A stretch of 64,000 nt of DNA from Microcebus murinus (taxonomy: Eukaryota > Chordata > Mammalia > Primates > Cheirogaleidae), in NCBI RefSeq assembly GCF_040939455.1, contig NC_134120.1:59253501-59317500 (forward strand). The letters run 5' to 3'. Below are positions 1-10,740 of this stretch, piece after piece (positions within the stretch are counted from its first letter, which is position 1; every line of letters starts with the position of its first letter). Position numbers and translations under genes: made by a program. The notes below the pieces were generated by a model that was not told the origin of the DNA, did no database searches, and saw only the letters and a program-made list of their open reading frames with translations.

Positions 1-88
1 AATTGCGCATGCGCTGAACTTGTTTGCTGCTCTAGGCAAAGCCGGAAACAGGCGCCAACTTGTAATGGCGTTGACACCGCGCCCCACA
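1..88 (-). mobile_element. Edge of a young LTR, reverse orientation, cut by the window start
   Basis: The reverse complement of these 88 bases matches the first 88 bases of the solo LTR at 29,602-29,929 with three differences, about 97% identity. It begins with the terminal TGTGGGGCGC and therefore ends here at position 88. It holds a perfect NRF1-type palindrome GCGCATGCGC near position 5. The YY1-like AAGATGGCG of the other copy reads AAGTTGGCG here. The rest of the element, and whether it is solo or proviral, lies outside the window. Confidence 0.88.
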
Positions 89-1761
89 GGGGAGGGCGGG
101 GCACCCGGGACACAAGGCAAGGGCCAGTCTGGGTAGGAGCCCGAGTGTCTTCTTGCCTGCCCTGCCTCCTGCCTCCAGGAGCTTTGGGGCTTAGACAGGG
201 AGCCGCCCAGAGAAAATGCCCCTGGACAAAAGTAGCCAGCAACTCACTTCCCCAAGCTCAAGGGGGAAAGAAATCATGGATTTGTTTGTCACCTTCTGCC
301 TAATGCTTCTTCCTGGAGGGTAGCAGGGAGCTTGCAATCATTTTTACAGTTTCTTGTGTAAATGAGTTGCTAAGTGTAATTTAAGCCCCCCACTGAAGCG
401 AGCATGGCAGAGATGGTCCAAGCACCCTACTTGTGACAGGTACAGGCTGTCTACACTGGGAGGGCCATCCACTGCCCCTGTCATGTGCCCTGGCTGGTAG
501 GGCCACCTGTGGACACTGCCCCTTCCGAATGATTTCAGGACCAGGCCTAGGAAGCCACCTCCGTGCTTCCTCCTGCCCTTCGAGCTCACGATCTCAGTGA
601 GGATTTGCCGCGGACTTCTCGAGGTCTGCGCCGTGGGCAGATGAGAACCTGGGCTCGGAAGGTCCCTCGGGAAGCCCCTGCTCATGGTCAGCGGGCTCCA
701 CGGGCCTGGCGCAGAGGCCTGGATGCTCCCAGCGGCTGTGGTGTCTGGCTGCTCCCGGCCCCACCCGGCCGTGGGCCCGCGGGACACGGCACCCTCTTGC
801 TGAGCAGGAGCTGCTGGGCCAGACAGGGGCTCGGGAAGGCTTCTCTGGGCCGGAGCTCGGACACGGGTCTGCCAGGGCTGGAGGAAGACGGGAGAGCAGA
901 TTCCATGCGCCAAGACGGGTAAGAGGGCCGGCGAGGCGGCAGCACACGGCAGTGAGGACAGGTGGGCGCGAGGCGCGGCCGGCCCGCAGAGGAGCCCACC
1001 GCAGGCACGGAGTGCGTCCTGCAGACGCGTGTGTGCACAGGTTCACGCCTGTGTGGTGATGCTGCAGCAGAGAGGCCTGCACATCGCCACACGGCAGACA
1101 GCGGTCTCCTGAGCACCTGCCTGTGCTGGCGTGCACAGGAAGTCCCTCGGCACGCACAGCTGTGGGCTGCCGCATCAGAGAACGGGAGCAGTTCCAGTTT
1201 TAACCACTTTGGTACGAGCATCGACTGTGGCCGGCAGCCACAGATGAGCGCGCACAGCGACTGCAGCCGACAGCGTGCTATGACTTTTCTAATTTTTCAT
1301 TTATCAAAATAAAATTGTGAACATTTAAAAATAACATAATGAAAACATACATGTACATGTTACCTGTTCTGATTTACATGACAGGTAGAGCTGCCTGTGA
1401 AGCAGGACAAGCGTTCAGGGCTTGGAGGTTTCCACGCGCACGCGCAGACGGCCGCGCCGTCCATGGCAGCGCGCGCCGAGCGCCCGGGGTGCGGCTGCGG
1501 GCCAGGCGTCGCGGCCGGGGGGCCGCACCCAGGTGGTTAAGGCATTCTATACTCCAACGTTATGACCAGATCCTCTTATACTTCCTTTATATCTGACTTT
1601 TTTTGTTTCTTATGTGTAGGTTTTTGATCGATTCGGAATTTGTTTTCTGAAAGCCATGAGACAGGGGGTGAGTTCTTTTGTGACCTGATAGCCTGGCTCG
1701 CCACTCTTAGCCTGTTTGCTCCGGCGCTTCCCCTGCGTGCCCCTGGCCGTGGGAGGTGCCA
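89..1761. other. Mostly unique, GC-rich DNA without a recognisable gene
   Basis: Open frames exist on both strands but overlap one another, have no recognisable domain, and are what GC-rich DNA gives by chance. The stretch about 560-1,280 is GC-rich. A short CpG-dense block at about 1,430-1,530 is flanked by AT-rich DNA. I see no splice-bounded exon I could defend. Confidence 0.5.
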
Positions 1762-2040
1762 CTGTTGCGGCAAGTGACCAGCAACTGACCAGGGAAAGAA
1801 CCGAGCGGCACAGAGGGCCGGAGAATCAGCTTTTTACCGGCAGGCTCAGAGGGGCACGCCACCAAATTCTGAGCCCCACTTCCTTATTTCTCTCCAGTTT
1901 TATACACTTCTTGGGGTTACACACAACCAATATCCAATTAATGGTGGGATTCGTAGGATCAGCCGTAAGCTTCACAATTATCCAATCAGCGGCGGATTTT
2001 GCCTCAGGGCCCCAGCGGGGCTTTTCCCTGTCACCACCAC
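1762..2040 (-). mobile_element. Candidate LTR on the minus strand
   Basis: Read on the minus strand, the segment has two CCAAT-type elements (near 1,927-1,935 and 1,980), a TATA-like GTATAAAA near 1,900, a GC-rich leader, and an end in TTGCCGCAACA at 1,762. That order resembles U3-R-U5 of a class II LTR. I found no matching target duplication and the outer U3 edge is undefined, so an old promoter or chance arrangement is possible. Confidence 0.3.
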
Positions 2041-2590
2041 AGGCTGAATTTCCTTGCCCCCGTGGCTGGCTTCCAGCTGGACTCAGTCCACGGGAGGTGC
2101 CGCCAGGAGACCAGAGAGCAGGGAGAAAGGAGAGCCAGGTGTTCCACCCATGCTGCTCTGCTCAGTGGCTCCAGCCATCCCCCTGGGGTCCGCCTGCTGA
2201 GTCCAGCGTCCTGCAGGCTGGCCCAGCCCCCTAGAGCCCTCCAGCCTCCCTGCCCTGCTGGCGTCTTTACTCCCCCACACCCTGTAGAACTAGCTCCCTG
2301 CATTTAGTTCTTCCTGCTTTCAATACTCTTTTCCTGAGTGTGCCCTGACAGACACAAAGAGCCAATCGATCTCACCTTGTTTATTTAAAAATAAAGAAGA
2401 AGAAGAAGAAGAAAAGAAAACAAGCTCTTCCCACTGATTGGAAATGCCACCTCTATCTGTACCAAATTCCAGTAAAAGCATGGCTCTGTCCTGGCCAGCT
2501 GTCCCGGGCCATCAGCTGCTCTGAACTTGTTCTCCACGCACGTGAGCCCCAGCTCTGAGGAGCCATCGCAGGGGCACCTGGGAGAGCACC
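2041..2590. other. Unique DNA, no gene seen
   Basis: GC-rich to mixed sequence with only overlapping short frames. It contains the AAG microsatellite listed separately. Confidence 0.45.
2394..2420 (+). repeat. (AAG)n microsatellite
   Basis: A short run of AAG/GAA units, with an A-rich run on either side. Confidence 0.85.
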
Positions 2591-3350
2591 ACTGATGTTC
2601 TTTTTCAAGAGTATTCCACTCTTCCTGCCCATGTTGCTTCTATACGAATTTTAGAATTGGTTTGATGAGTTTCATGCAAAATCCTCCTTAGGTTTTGATT
2701 GAGATTTTACTGAATTTATATTAATTTGAGGAGAATTAGTCTTCAAAAAATATTAGATATTTCATCCTCGAAGGTGACATTTCTTACTATCAATTTAGAT
2801 TTTCTTTTGTATTCTCTAGTAAGATTTTACACTTCCCAACACTTGGACCCATTTCATATTAGATTCATTCTCCAGCATTTTCCAGATTCTGTGGCTATCC
2901 CAATTGATATCTGGTCTCTATTCTGTTTTTAGTTAGTTAGTTCTGTGGCTAGAAATGTTATAGATTTTTTATACTGATCTTATATTTTGTTATCTCGCTG
3001 AACTCTCTAACTCTAGTAATTTGGCATGTGACTGAATCTCCTAGATTTTCTACTTAAAACATCATGTCTATCTACAAATAACAACAGGGGTTTTTTCTCT
3101 TCCTTTGTAATTTAAAATTTTTTATGGCCAAGACTCCAGTTTTTACCTAGAAACACTGACAAAGAACTTGAACTTACCTTGATCCTGATTTTTAACAGGA
3201 ATGAATCTAATATTTTACCATTCAATATGGTATTTATTTTAGATAACTGGCAAACACCCTTTATTAACTTAAGGAAATTTCCTTTTATTCCTAAGAATTT
3301 AAGTCGTTTTTGTTGTTTTAATCAAGAACAGAGGAAGTTCTGTCTTCAAT
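2590..3350 (-). mobile_element. Old L1 fragment, antisense
   Basis: The plus strand follows the complement of late L1 ORF2. It has the familiar order of TTTTAGAATTGG, GAGATTTTACTGAATTTATA, a GAGGAGAATTAGTCTTC block and a CTGAACTCTCTAACTCTAGTAAT block. Divergence is high and there is no open frame of note. It belongs to the old mammalian L1M class rather than to the young L1s of this window. Confidence 0.75.
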
Positions 3351-3539
3351 AACAATAGGTATGACATTTGAACCCATCTTGTCACTAAGGAAAAGCAGAA
3401 AAACTCGACCAAAAATTTAAAAATCTGCCAGAATGCATCAGAAAGGTAACAAGACAATGGGGAGCTCCCACTCTGGGATCTGGAAGTGGTTGCAGGTCAG
3501 GAACCATGCAGCTGGCAGAATTCCAAGACAGCATAAGGT

Positions 3540-4110
3540 CTCCACACCCGGTGTACACACACCTTCTCCAGGTTACTCGAATATTAATGTAGGTGCATCT
3601 TTGAAATAATTCTGCAAGTGTAATTAACCTACCACATCAGTTAACCTTAAGCTTGGTGGGCCTGACCTAATCAAGTGAGCCCTTAAAAGGGACAGTGTTC
3701 TTCTTGGCAAAGGAGATTCAAAGTATAAGAGCAATTCAGCTCTAGGGAGAGTCTCTGTTGCTGGCTTTGAAGATGGACGGGTCACATGTCCAGATATGTA
3801 CGCAGCCTCTAGGAGCTAAGAATAGCCCCTGGAAGGCAGCAGCCTGCAAGGCAGCAGAGACCACAGTCCTACAACCACAAGGAACTGAATCCTCCCACTG
3901 AATCTGATTCTGAATGAACTTGGAAGAGGATCCCAAGCTCCAGATGAGAATGCATCCTGGCCAACCTCTAATTTCAGCCTTCTCTAAGCAAAGAACCCAG
4001 TCCTAGAGTACTAGGCTTCTGACCTACATATCTGTGAGCTAACGAACAGCTGTTGTAGAGAGCTGCTAAATTTATGGTAATTTACTACACAGCATAGAAA
4101 ACAAATACAT
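3540..4110 (+). mobile_element. MaLR-type (MLT1-like) LTR
   Basis: The series GTGGGCCTGACCTAATCA, GTGAGCCCTTAAAAG, TTGCTGGCTTTGAAGATGGA, GGCAGCCTCTAGGAGCT, CTTCTGACCTACA and TTTATGGTAATTTACTAC follows the MLT1-like LTR consensus in order. Edges are approximate. It is ancient and carries many substitutions. It is noncoding; the 64-residue minus frame across it is incidental. Confidence 0.7.
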
Positions 4111-4329
4111 TTGCTGCTACCCAGGGAGACAAATGGCACCCTGGTGACACTTTGACAGCTTCACTAGGGAAGAGACCAGGCCTACTGATTGAAAATTGAG
4201 AAATATACACATAAAAAGCTCATGTATCAAAGAAAAACAATCACAATTTAAGTTAGTATAAAACATGTTGAACTTAAAAAGTGATAATGAAAATACCAAA
4301 ATTTGTGAGATTGGAACAAAAGCTGTGCT

Positions 4330-4500
4330 TCTTGGGAAACGCTGTGGGCTTTGAGATCAGACACTCCAGACTGGCTGCACTGCTGCGTGACTCTTGGAGA
4401 GCCTTTTAACTGCTTTGTGCCTCAGTTTCCCTTTATGTAGAGTGGGAGTTGTAGCAGTACCCACCTCATGGGTGGCAGATCAACGAGGTGATCACGGAGA
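4330..4500 (+). mobile_element. MIR SINE
   Basis: The core GTGACTCTTGGAGAGCC...CTTTGTGCCTCAGTTTCCC followed by a CCCACCTCATGGG block is the MIR core and 3' half. It is a tRNA-derived old mammalian SINE, here full enough to see the tRNA-related left part. Confidence 0.8.
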
Positions 4501-4753
4501 GACTGCAACACCAGTCCCAGCAAGAGGGAGCACTGCAGAAACCAGCTTTGCTCCGGCCGCTGCCCATGCTCACTCCCTGGGCCTCCCTCTGCTTCCTCTC
4601 GGGGCCACAGAGAAGCAGCAAACCGAGGCCCGACCCTCAGTCTGCTCCCAAGCCAGCGGGAGCCACCACCCACCAGGGTCAGCACTGAGAGGATGCAAAG
4701 CCTGGTGGCAGAGCCAGGAGCACCACCTTGTGGGGCCTGAGGGCTGGGTCCTG

Positions 4754-4906
4754 CAGGCCCCTGGACCCGCCGGCCCGCCCTCTGCAGCCAGGGCTGGGTC
4801 CTCTCTGTCGTCAGGGCCTGTGGCCTCGGCAGGCCCCGTGCTCCTGCCAAGGAAGGGGCTGCTCCCCAGCAGGGACTTGGCTGACAGGTGACGCCGAGGG
4901 TGTGTG
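4754..4906 (+). repeat. Left arm of a 150-bp inverted repeat
   Basis: The reverse complement of this segment recurs at 6,022-6,172 at roughly 90% identity with a small indel. The best block is the shared CCTCGGC-TCACCTGTCAG followed by about 60 nearly identical bases. The arms are separated by about 1.1 kb that holds a MaLR with a nested Alu. The arms match no repeat family I recognise. Confidence 0.85.
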
Positions 4907-5089
4907 ACCGGGAGGTGTCAGCCCACCCAGGCATGTGTGTGCCAGTCCCACCTCCCCCACGAGAGGGCAGCCCTGCCCCCCAGGAGTGGGGTAGAACAGC
5001 ACGTATTCCAGCCATACCGTGGCCCCACATGGGGAGCAGGAACACAGCTGCCGGCCTCTGTTGACAAGTGCCTTGCTCTGTTTCACTGA

Positions 5090-5704
5090 GCAGAGCCGCT
5101 GTAACACAACACCAGAGACTGGGTAATTAATCATGAACAGAAATTTGTTGCCTCACAGTTCTAGAGGCTGGGAAGTTCCACAGCAAGCTGCCAGCACCTG
5201 GCCAGGGCTTTCTTGCTGTGTTACTACACGGCAGAAGACGTAAGGGCCAAGAGGGGCCAAACTCCTCTTGGCAACACCAACCCCACTCATGAGAGTGGAG
5301 CCCTCATGGCCTAATCACCTCTCAAAGGTCCCATCACTCGGTACTTTTGTAATGGCAGCTAAATTTCAACCTGAATCCAGGTGTGTTGGCTCACACCTAT
5401 AATCCCAGCTACTCAGGAGACTGAGGTAGGAAGACCAGAAGTTTAAGACCAGCCTGAGCAACATAGCAACACCCCATTGCCACAAAAAAATTTAAAAATT
5501 AGCAGGGCATGGGTGTGTGCCTATAGTCTCAGCACTTCAGGAGGCTGAGGCAGGAGGATTGCTTGAGCCCAGGAGTTTGAGGCTACAGTGAGCTGTGATT
5601 GCACCACTGCATTCTAGCCTGGGTGACAGAGCGAGAACCTGTCTCTAAAAAAACAAATTTCTATTTGAGCTCTAGAGGGGACCAACATTCAAGCCATAAC
5701 ACCA
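5090..5704 (-). mobile_element. MaLR-type LTR, antisense, split by an Alu
   Basis: The left part (5,090-5,376) has the antisense MaLR order: GAGACTGGGTAATTAAT, CTCACAGTTCTAGAGGCTGG, ACTCATGAGAGTGGAGCC and CCTAATCACCTCTCAAAGG. The right part (5,659-5,704) continues with GAGGGGACCAACATTCAAG after the Alu. The two halves prove that the Alu came later. Confidence 0.72.
5377..5658 (+). mobile_element. Old dimeric Alu (AluJ-like)
   Basis: A two-arm Alu with a short A-rich linker, without the lemur-type spacer. It ends GACAGAGCGAGAACCTGTCTC plus an A-rich tail. Degraded copies of the target, AAATTTCAACCTGAA on the left and AAATTTCTATTTGAG on the right, flank it as a probable decayed target duplication. 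Confidence 0.85.
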
Positions 5705-6021
5705 AGCCAACGAGTTTAGACCTTTGCCCAGAAGAAATAGGTATGTAGCTCTGGGGCTGGAACAGGAGAGTGCTGTGGCTGGGGGTATTTGGTCCACACA
5801 CCCTGGGACAATGAGACATGTGGCCTGGGTGGGAGATGATGACAGCAGAGTCCGTGGGGCCAGATCTGAGTACCGCAGGTGGAAGTCTCCGAATCTTTGG
5901 CATCACCTCCCCGTCACAGCTCATGGGGGGTGACAGTGGTCTGGGACCCGGGTCCTGGGCGTCCCAGGCAGCTGCTCCTGTCCTACTGGGTGGGAGGTTG
6001 AAGCCCAGAGGCCCTGAGCCC

Positions 6022-6172
6022 AGGCACACACCCTCGGCATCACCTGTCAGCCAAGTCCCTGCTGGAGAGCAGCCCCTTCCTTGGCAGGAGCACGGGGCCT
6101 GCTGAGGCCACAGGCCCTGAAGACAGAGCAGACCCAGCCACAGAGGGTGGGCCGGCGGGCCCAGGGTGCAGG
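6022..6172 (-). repeat. Right arm of the 150-bp inverted repeat
   Basis: Inverted partner of 4,754-4,906. The homology stops abruptly at both outer ends, so this is a small inverted duplication rather than two repeat-family members with known edges. Confidence 0.85.
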
Positions 6173-6589
6173 GGGTTCCTGGAACTCTAACCTGTCCGAG
6201 GCAGAGTCCCCAGGTCCTGAGCACTCAGGGAGGGCTTTGCTTTAAAGGAAGGACGGTTTGGGGCAGCCTCTGCCCAGCGGCCATCTCGGCAGTTCTGGGT
6301 GGGCACACTGCAGATGCCACTCACCCCTTGCCCTCCTGCTGCTGTGCATTATTAAATTATTCCTGCGGAAATTAGAGGACAAGCATGAATAATTCAAAGC
6401 AAGGGATAAAATCTAATTGAGTCTGTCTGCCTCCTTGAACTTCGACACGAAGAGCAGAGTGGGCGGGAAGCTGGCTGGGAAGGCTGCGGCATGAACGTGG
6501 GTCGCGTCTCCAGGAAGCTCTGCGGGGAGCGGGGGGGGGGGCGGGCGCCAGGCCCAGGGGGTGGTTGGCAGCAAGGGGCGGTGTGCGGG

Positions 6590-6668
6590 GCTCCAACCCC
6601 TTATCTGTAAAGTGGGAGTCAAAATACAATCTGCTTCGTGAGGCTGTTCTGAGCATTCATCAAAATAA
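6590..6668 (+). mobile_element. MIR remnant
   Basis: CCCCTTATCTGTAAAGTGGG followed by GAGGCTGTTCTGAGCATTCA matches the middle of MIR (TCATCTGTAAAATGGG, then the GTTGTGAGGATT block). Only this part is clear. Confidence 0.5.
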
Positions 6669-7825
6669 GCAAAGAGCCCTTGTGCCGGTGCAGGGCAGCC
6701 CGCACCCGCTGGCGCTGCGGCATTCCGTCCCGCACGTGGCGCCAGGCAGAACGGAGGTGCGCCTTTCCACGGGCTCAACGTTCGGAATCTCACTGTGTGA
6801 ACTCTGCCCATACACGTGTCCGTTTATATAACGGCAGAAATGCATATGAAAGAGCTACGTGTGCACTTAAAGTTCAAGAGAATGGAACCTAAGGTTTTCT
6901 CTGCAGACATGCAAACGGTGCCACGGTTTTGGAACCGTGCACAGTGGCAGAGGTTGGTGGGGCCCCTGCTCAGGCAGCGTCTCAGCCCCTGCACGCGGCC
7001 CCCGGGAGCAAGCTGCTACCCTCAGAGCTTCAGCCACCCTCTGCTGCCACTTTGCGGGACACTCTGGTCCCGGCTGCTGCCGCCATGCAGGCTCTGCAGC
7101 CCCTCCAGGAGCAGCAAGAGTCCCCAGGCAGGACAGGTGCCACCTCTGTGCCCGGGAGCTCCCAGGTCCTACCTCCAGGCCCCAGCCCTGGTCTGAGGCT
7201 CACTGCTCGGAGGTCCCTTCATGGGAAGGGTCGCCAGCACTGCCGCTGAGGCTCTGAGACAGCACCTGTCTCCACAAGGCTGCACCTCGGAGACGAGCCT
7301 GAGGCATGGACCGCAGGGACACCCTGAACACCTACGGGGACGCTGCTGTCTGAGGCGCTCCTCCAGACACGGGGTCACGGCGGTGAGCATGGCACCCAGG
7401 CCCAGCCTCCCAGAACTCCCCGCCTGGGCGCCCCGCATCACCCCAGCCCCTCGAGGAGGGCTGCGCGGAAGACGTGCGTCTGGGCTGTGCGAGCCAGCGC
7501 CGTGCCCACCGGCGGGGCAGGACAGGGCTGTGGGCACTTTCAGTTCTGCTGAGATGTGGGAGGCCCTGGAAAGGGCAAGGCTTCCGGCGCTTTCTGGCCC
7601 ACGGTCAGGATGTCGAGACAAAGGTGCCAGGAGTGAAGGGGCTTTTAACAAGACAAGGGAGAGTCCCACAGCCAGAGGACCTAGCAGAGCTGTGTCAGAC
7701 AGCAGAACCAGGCGCTGAAGAAAGACAGGTGCCTAAGAAGGGACCCACTGGGGGAGAAGGCACCAGGAGGGAGTGGGATGGGCCTGCCGGACCCACCTGA
7801 CCTGGTGGAGGGCTCACAACCAGGT

Positions 7826-7880
7826 ACCGAGCCCCAGACTTGATGCCATGGGGGCCTGGCAGGCAACAGGCCGGGGTCGG
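7826..7880 (+). repeat. 56-bp direct repeat, copy 1
   Basis: Begins ACCGAGCCCCAG and contains GGGGGCCTGGCAGGCAACAG. Copy 2 at 8,592-8,647 has the same order with about five differences. It matches no family I know. Confidence 0.85.
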
Positions 7881-8591
7881 TGCAGGGGCAACAGAAGAGC
7901 ACTGGGCCCTCCGGGGACTGCTCGTCCACAGCTCAGGCAGCCAGCGGGGTGTCAGCCCAGGGCACCGTCCCCAGACACTGGCGCACCGGGCTCTCAGTGG
8001 CGTTAGCGGTTGTTCGGCCTGGGTGGTGTCAAGCAGAGCAAGTCTGCCTCCAGCGCCAGCATTTGCCCGCCTTTCCCGCTGCGGAGCTGCTGTCCTTGGC
8101 ACCACACCCAGCCCAGGCCGGGTCTCAGGCCTCGGGTTGTACCTGGGGGAGGGGCCGTACCCTCCCCCCCGCAGGAAGCATGTCTGCGGCCCTGGCTCCC
8201 CGCTGCACCCCACAGGGCTCCACTCGGAAAAGGGCAGCCATTCTTCTTTTTGACATTTTCCAGATAAGTGGATGTTTTTATTCTGCAATTTAGGAGAGAC
8301 CTTTATCTGCTGTCTGAGAGGAAAGCATCTGTCACCAATATGAAGCCGCCACTCGGTGGCCCCTGCATGTCTTGAGCCAGTCCTTACTGACACCCACTGT
8401 CCGGGCCAGGGCTGGCCCTGGGGACAGACAATGACCAGGCCCGGCAGCTGCCCTGGGGTGCGGCCCAGGCCAGGAAGGGGCAGAAGATGCAGACAGCACC
8501 AGACCAAGACAGTGCTGCTCCCTCAGTCTGGACGCAGAGGGCCGGGGAGAAGGGAGGAGCCGAGGGCAGCCCGGGCAGTGGTCTGCAGTGC

Positions 8592-8647
8592 ACCGAGCCC
8601 CAGGCTGGATGCCCATGGGGGCCTGGCAGGCAACAGGCCGGGGGCGG
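8592..8647 (+). repeat. 56-bp direct repeat, copy 2
   Basis: Partner of 7,826-7,880, spaced by 766 bp. Just after it, ACAACAGGCAACAGGCC repeats the core once more in short form, so the unit has begun to multiply locally. Confidence 0.85.
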
Positions 8648-10740
8648 GACAACAGGCAACAGGCCCGCCCGGAACCCCAGGGCCTCTTCACTGCCGGCCT
8701 GGTGCTGGAGAGGGAGGCGGCAGTCTTCGGGCTGTGCCAGGAGGAGGGCGCGGGCGCCGTGGGAGGCCAGGCGCTTAGGCATCTGCAGGTGCCAAGCACG
8801 CAGCTCGTGAGCTGCTGCGGATGAGGCTGCCCTCATCCGCATGTGGGGCATGTGGGCCCCGGGCAAGTATATTGTGGGGCCCTGTCTATTAAACTGTTTG
8901 TGTCGCCCCAAACCACATCAGCACCATTCTGCCAACCACACATGATCCCATAAAAGGAAGATCCTGCTACTGTTCCCTGGGCCACCTTTCTGGAGCCAAA
9001 GCCCAGCCACAGAGTCCTCAGAGTACCCATGGGCCCCTGTCCCCGAGCGCCTGGAGGTGTGTGGTCGACTTCACACCCAGGGCCTACATGGGTCCCCATG
9101 AAGGTTTGGGGTATTCCCCTTAGGCCCCCCTGGGTCCCAGGCACAGGCAGGGGACTTGGACCCCAAAGTATAAAGGGCCTGGGGGACCAGGGCAGGCCCA
9201 GACACCCAGGTCTAAAGCAATACTGACTGTGGAGACCCCAGCTATGGGACTGGGGCGTCCCTATGCCTTCCCTCCCAAGAGCTAGGGCTGAGCCTGACAG
9301 AAGGGACAGAGGAAGGAGTGGCCCCAGGACAACAGGGGCGGCAGAGTGAGACAGCTCTTGGGAGCCAGGACTAGCCACCAGGATCAAACTGCGGAAAGCA
9401 CCACCCACGCACCCCAGACACCGCACTGCCTGCCTCCCCCGCCAGGCTGCCCACTTCAGGCTGGGGTGGGAGCCAGGCGCCCCTGCTAGACTCCTCCTCC
9501 CTGCACTCTGCTCAGAAACACAGGAGGCTTTCCGTGCAGATCCGCAGACCAGACAGCGCTCATCTCTCAGTGTCAATAAACCGGCATCTCCAGGGCGATG
9601 ACTTTTACTTGGTAAATACTAAGCAGCCAGAGCTGGCGAGCGCAGGCCCCAGTCTAAGACAGCCTCGGCCAGCGCTCTGCCACCCGTTGATCTGTCTCCC
9701 ACCGCGCCACCTGTGCTGCAGGGATGGGCAGAGGCAGATGCAACTCTGACACTGACACGACCCCACCCGCAAGGACAGAGGGGTGAGCTGACTTCTCCCA
9801 GCTGCACGCAGTAGTCTCACCGGGAGAGAGCCAGGCCTCTCAGGCGTGACTCGGCAGAGCAATGACAGCTGGTGCAAAAACCCACCCAAATACGGAGCAA
9901 GCTGCGCCACCTGTTGGCAGTGGGGAGGGGCAGGGCATCCTGGAGGCTGGGTGGCAATGACAGGGAGGAAGCAGGTCCCAGACGGTGCCCTGCACGGAGG
10001 CAGCCCTGGGGCAAGAGGCCTAAGGGCTCTGTGCTCACGGGTGACCATGAAGTGAACTTGTGTGGGTCTCTGCCCAGCTGCTCTTCCCAGGTCACAGCAC
10101 TCCACAATTCCATGGAAATTCTGCTCGGACCTTGGTGCTGGGTGGGACTGAACCTGCCTCCCTGACCCCAAGTCGGCCGTGTGTCTCCAGCTCAGCTCCT
10201 CTGAGCGGCCCACGGCCTGGCGTTCCACCATCCCCTCTATTCCCTCCCGCACCACTGGGAGTGGCACAGGACCCGAGCTCCAGCCAGCCCTTGGGCACCC
10301 CCAGGCTGCAGAGAAACAGAGAAGTGTTTGCCACAGTGTCTGCTGGCTCTGGGCTTGGGGTTGGTTCTGGGCTGCCAGAGGAAAGAATGGGAGTCATGGG
10401 GCCTTCCCCTCTAGGAGGCAGTGTTCATTTCAAAAATACCCTAAGCCAAACCTTGTTGCAGAAGATTCATTCTCCTATTAGCAAGTGCATATGAGAAACG
10501 CACAGTGCTCCTAGTCACATGACTCTGCTACTCTTCCTGCAGAGCTGATGATGCCCACATTGCTCCTTTGGCTAAGGAAGCAGGCACTCCTTTCCCTACC
10601 TGTTACACCACAATGACTTCCTTCAAAAATCTGTCAATGAAAGGTGCCAGGGCACAACCAATTTCCCCACACCCTGCATTTCTAGCCATTCCTCCACCTT
10701 TGTCGGGCATGACCTCTTGAAGGGCAACATCCAAATATCT

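Larger units (their letters stand above)
6180..10740. other. GC-rich unique DNA without a recognisable gene
   Basis: Many frames of 60-270 codons occur on both strands, overlap each other, are rich in Pro, Gly, Arg and Ala, and show no domain. The 270-codon minus frame at 7,695-8,507 and the 247-codon minus frame at 8,833-9,576 are the longest; neither resembles a known family. The stretch holds a MIR remnant, a G11 tract near 6,531, and the 56-bp direct repeat. Exons of an unrecognised noncoding RNA cannot be excluded. Confidence 0.5.

Noticed and set aside
7695..8507. A 270-codon minus-strand frame in GC-rich DNA
   Set aside because: Other frames on both strands are just as open here, the composition is Pro/Gly/Arg/Ala-rich, and part of it runs through the direct repeat. 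No domain seen.
8833..9576. A 247-codon minus-strand frame
   Set aside because: No recognisable domain, no supporting splice or polyadenylation context, GC-rich background.
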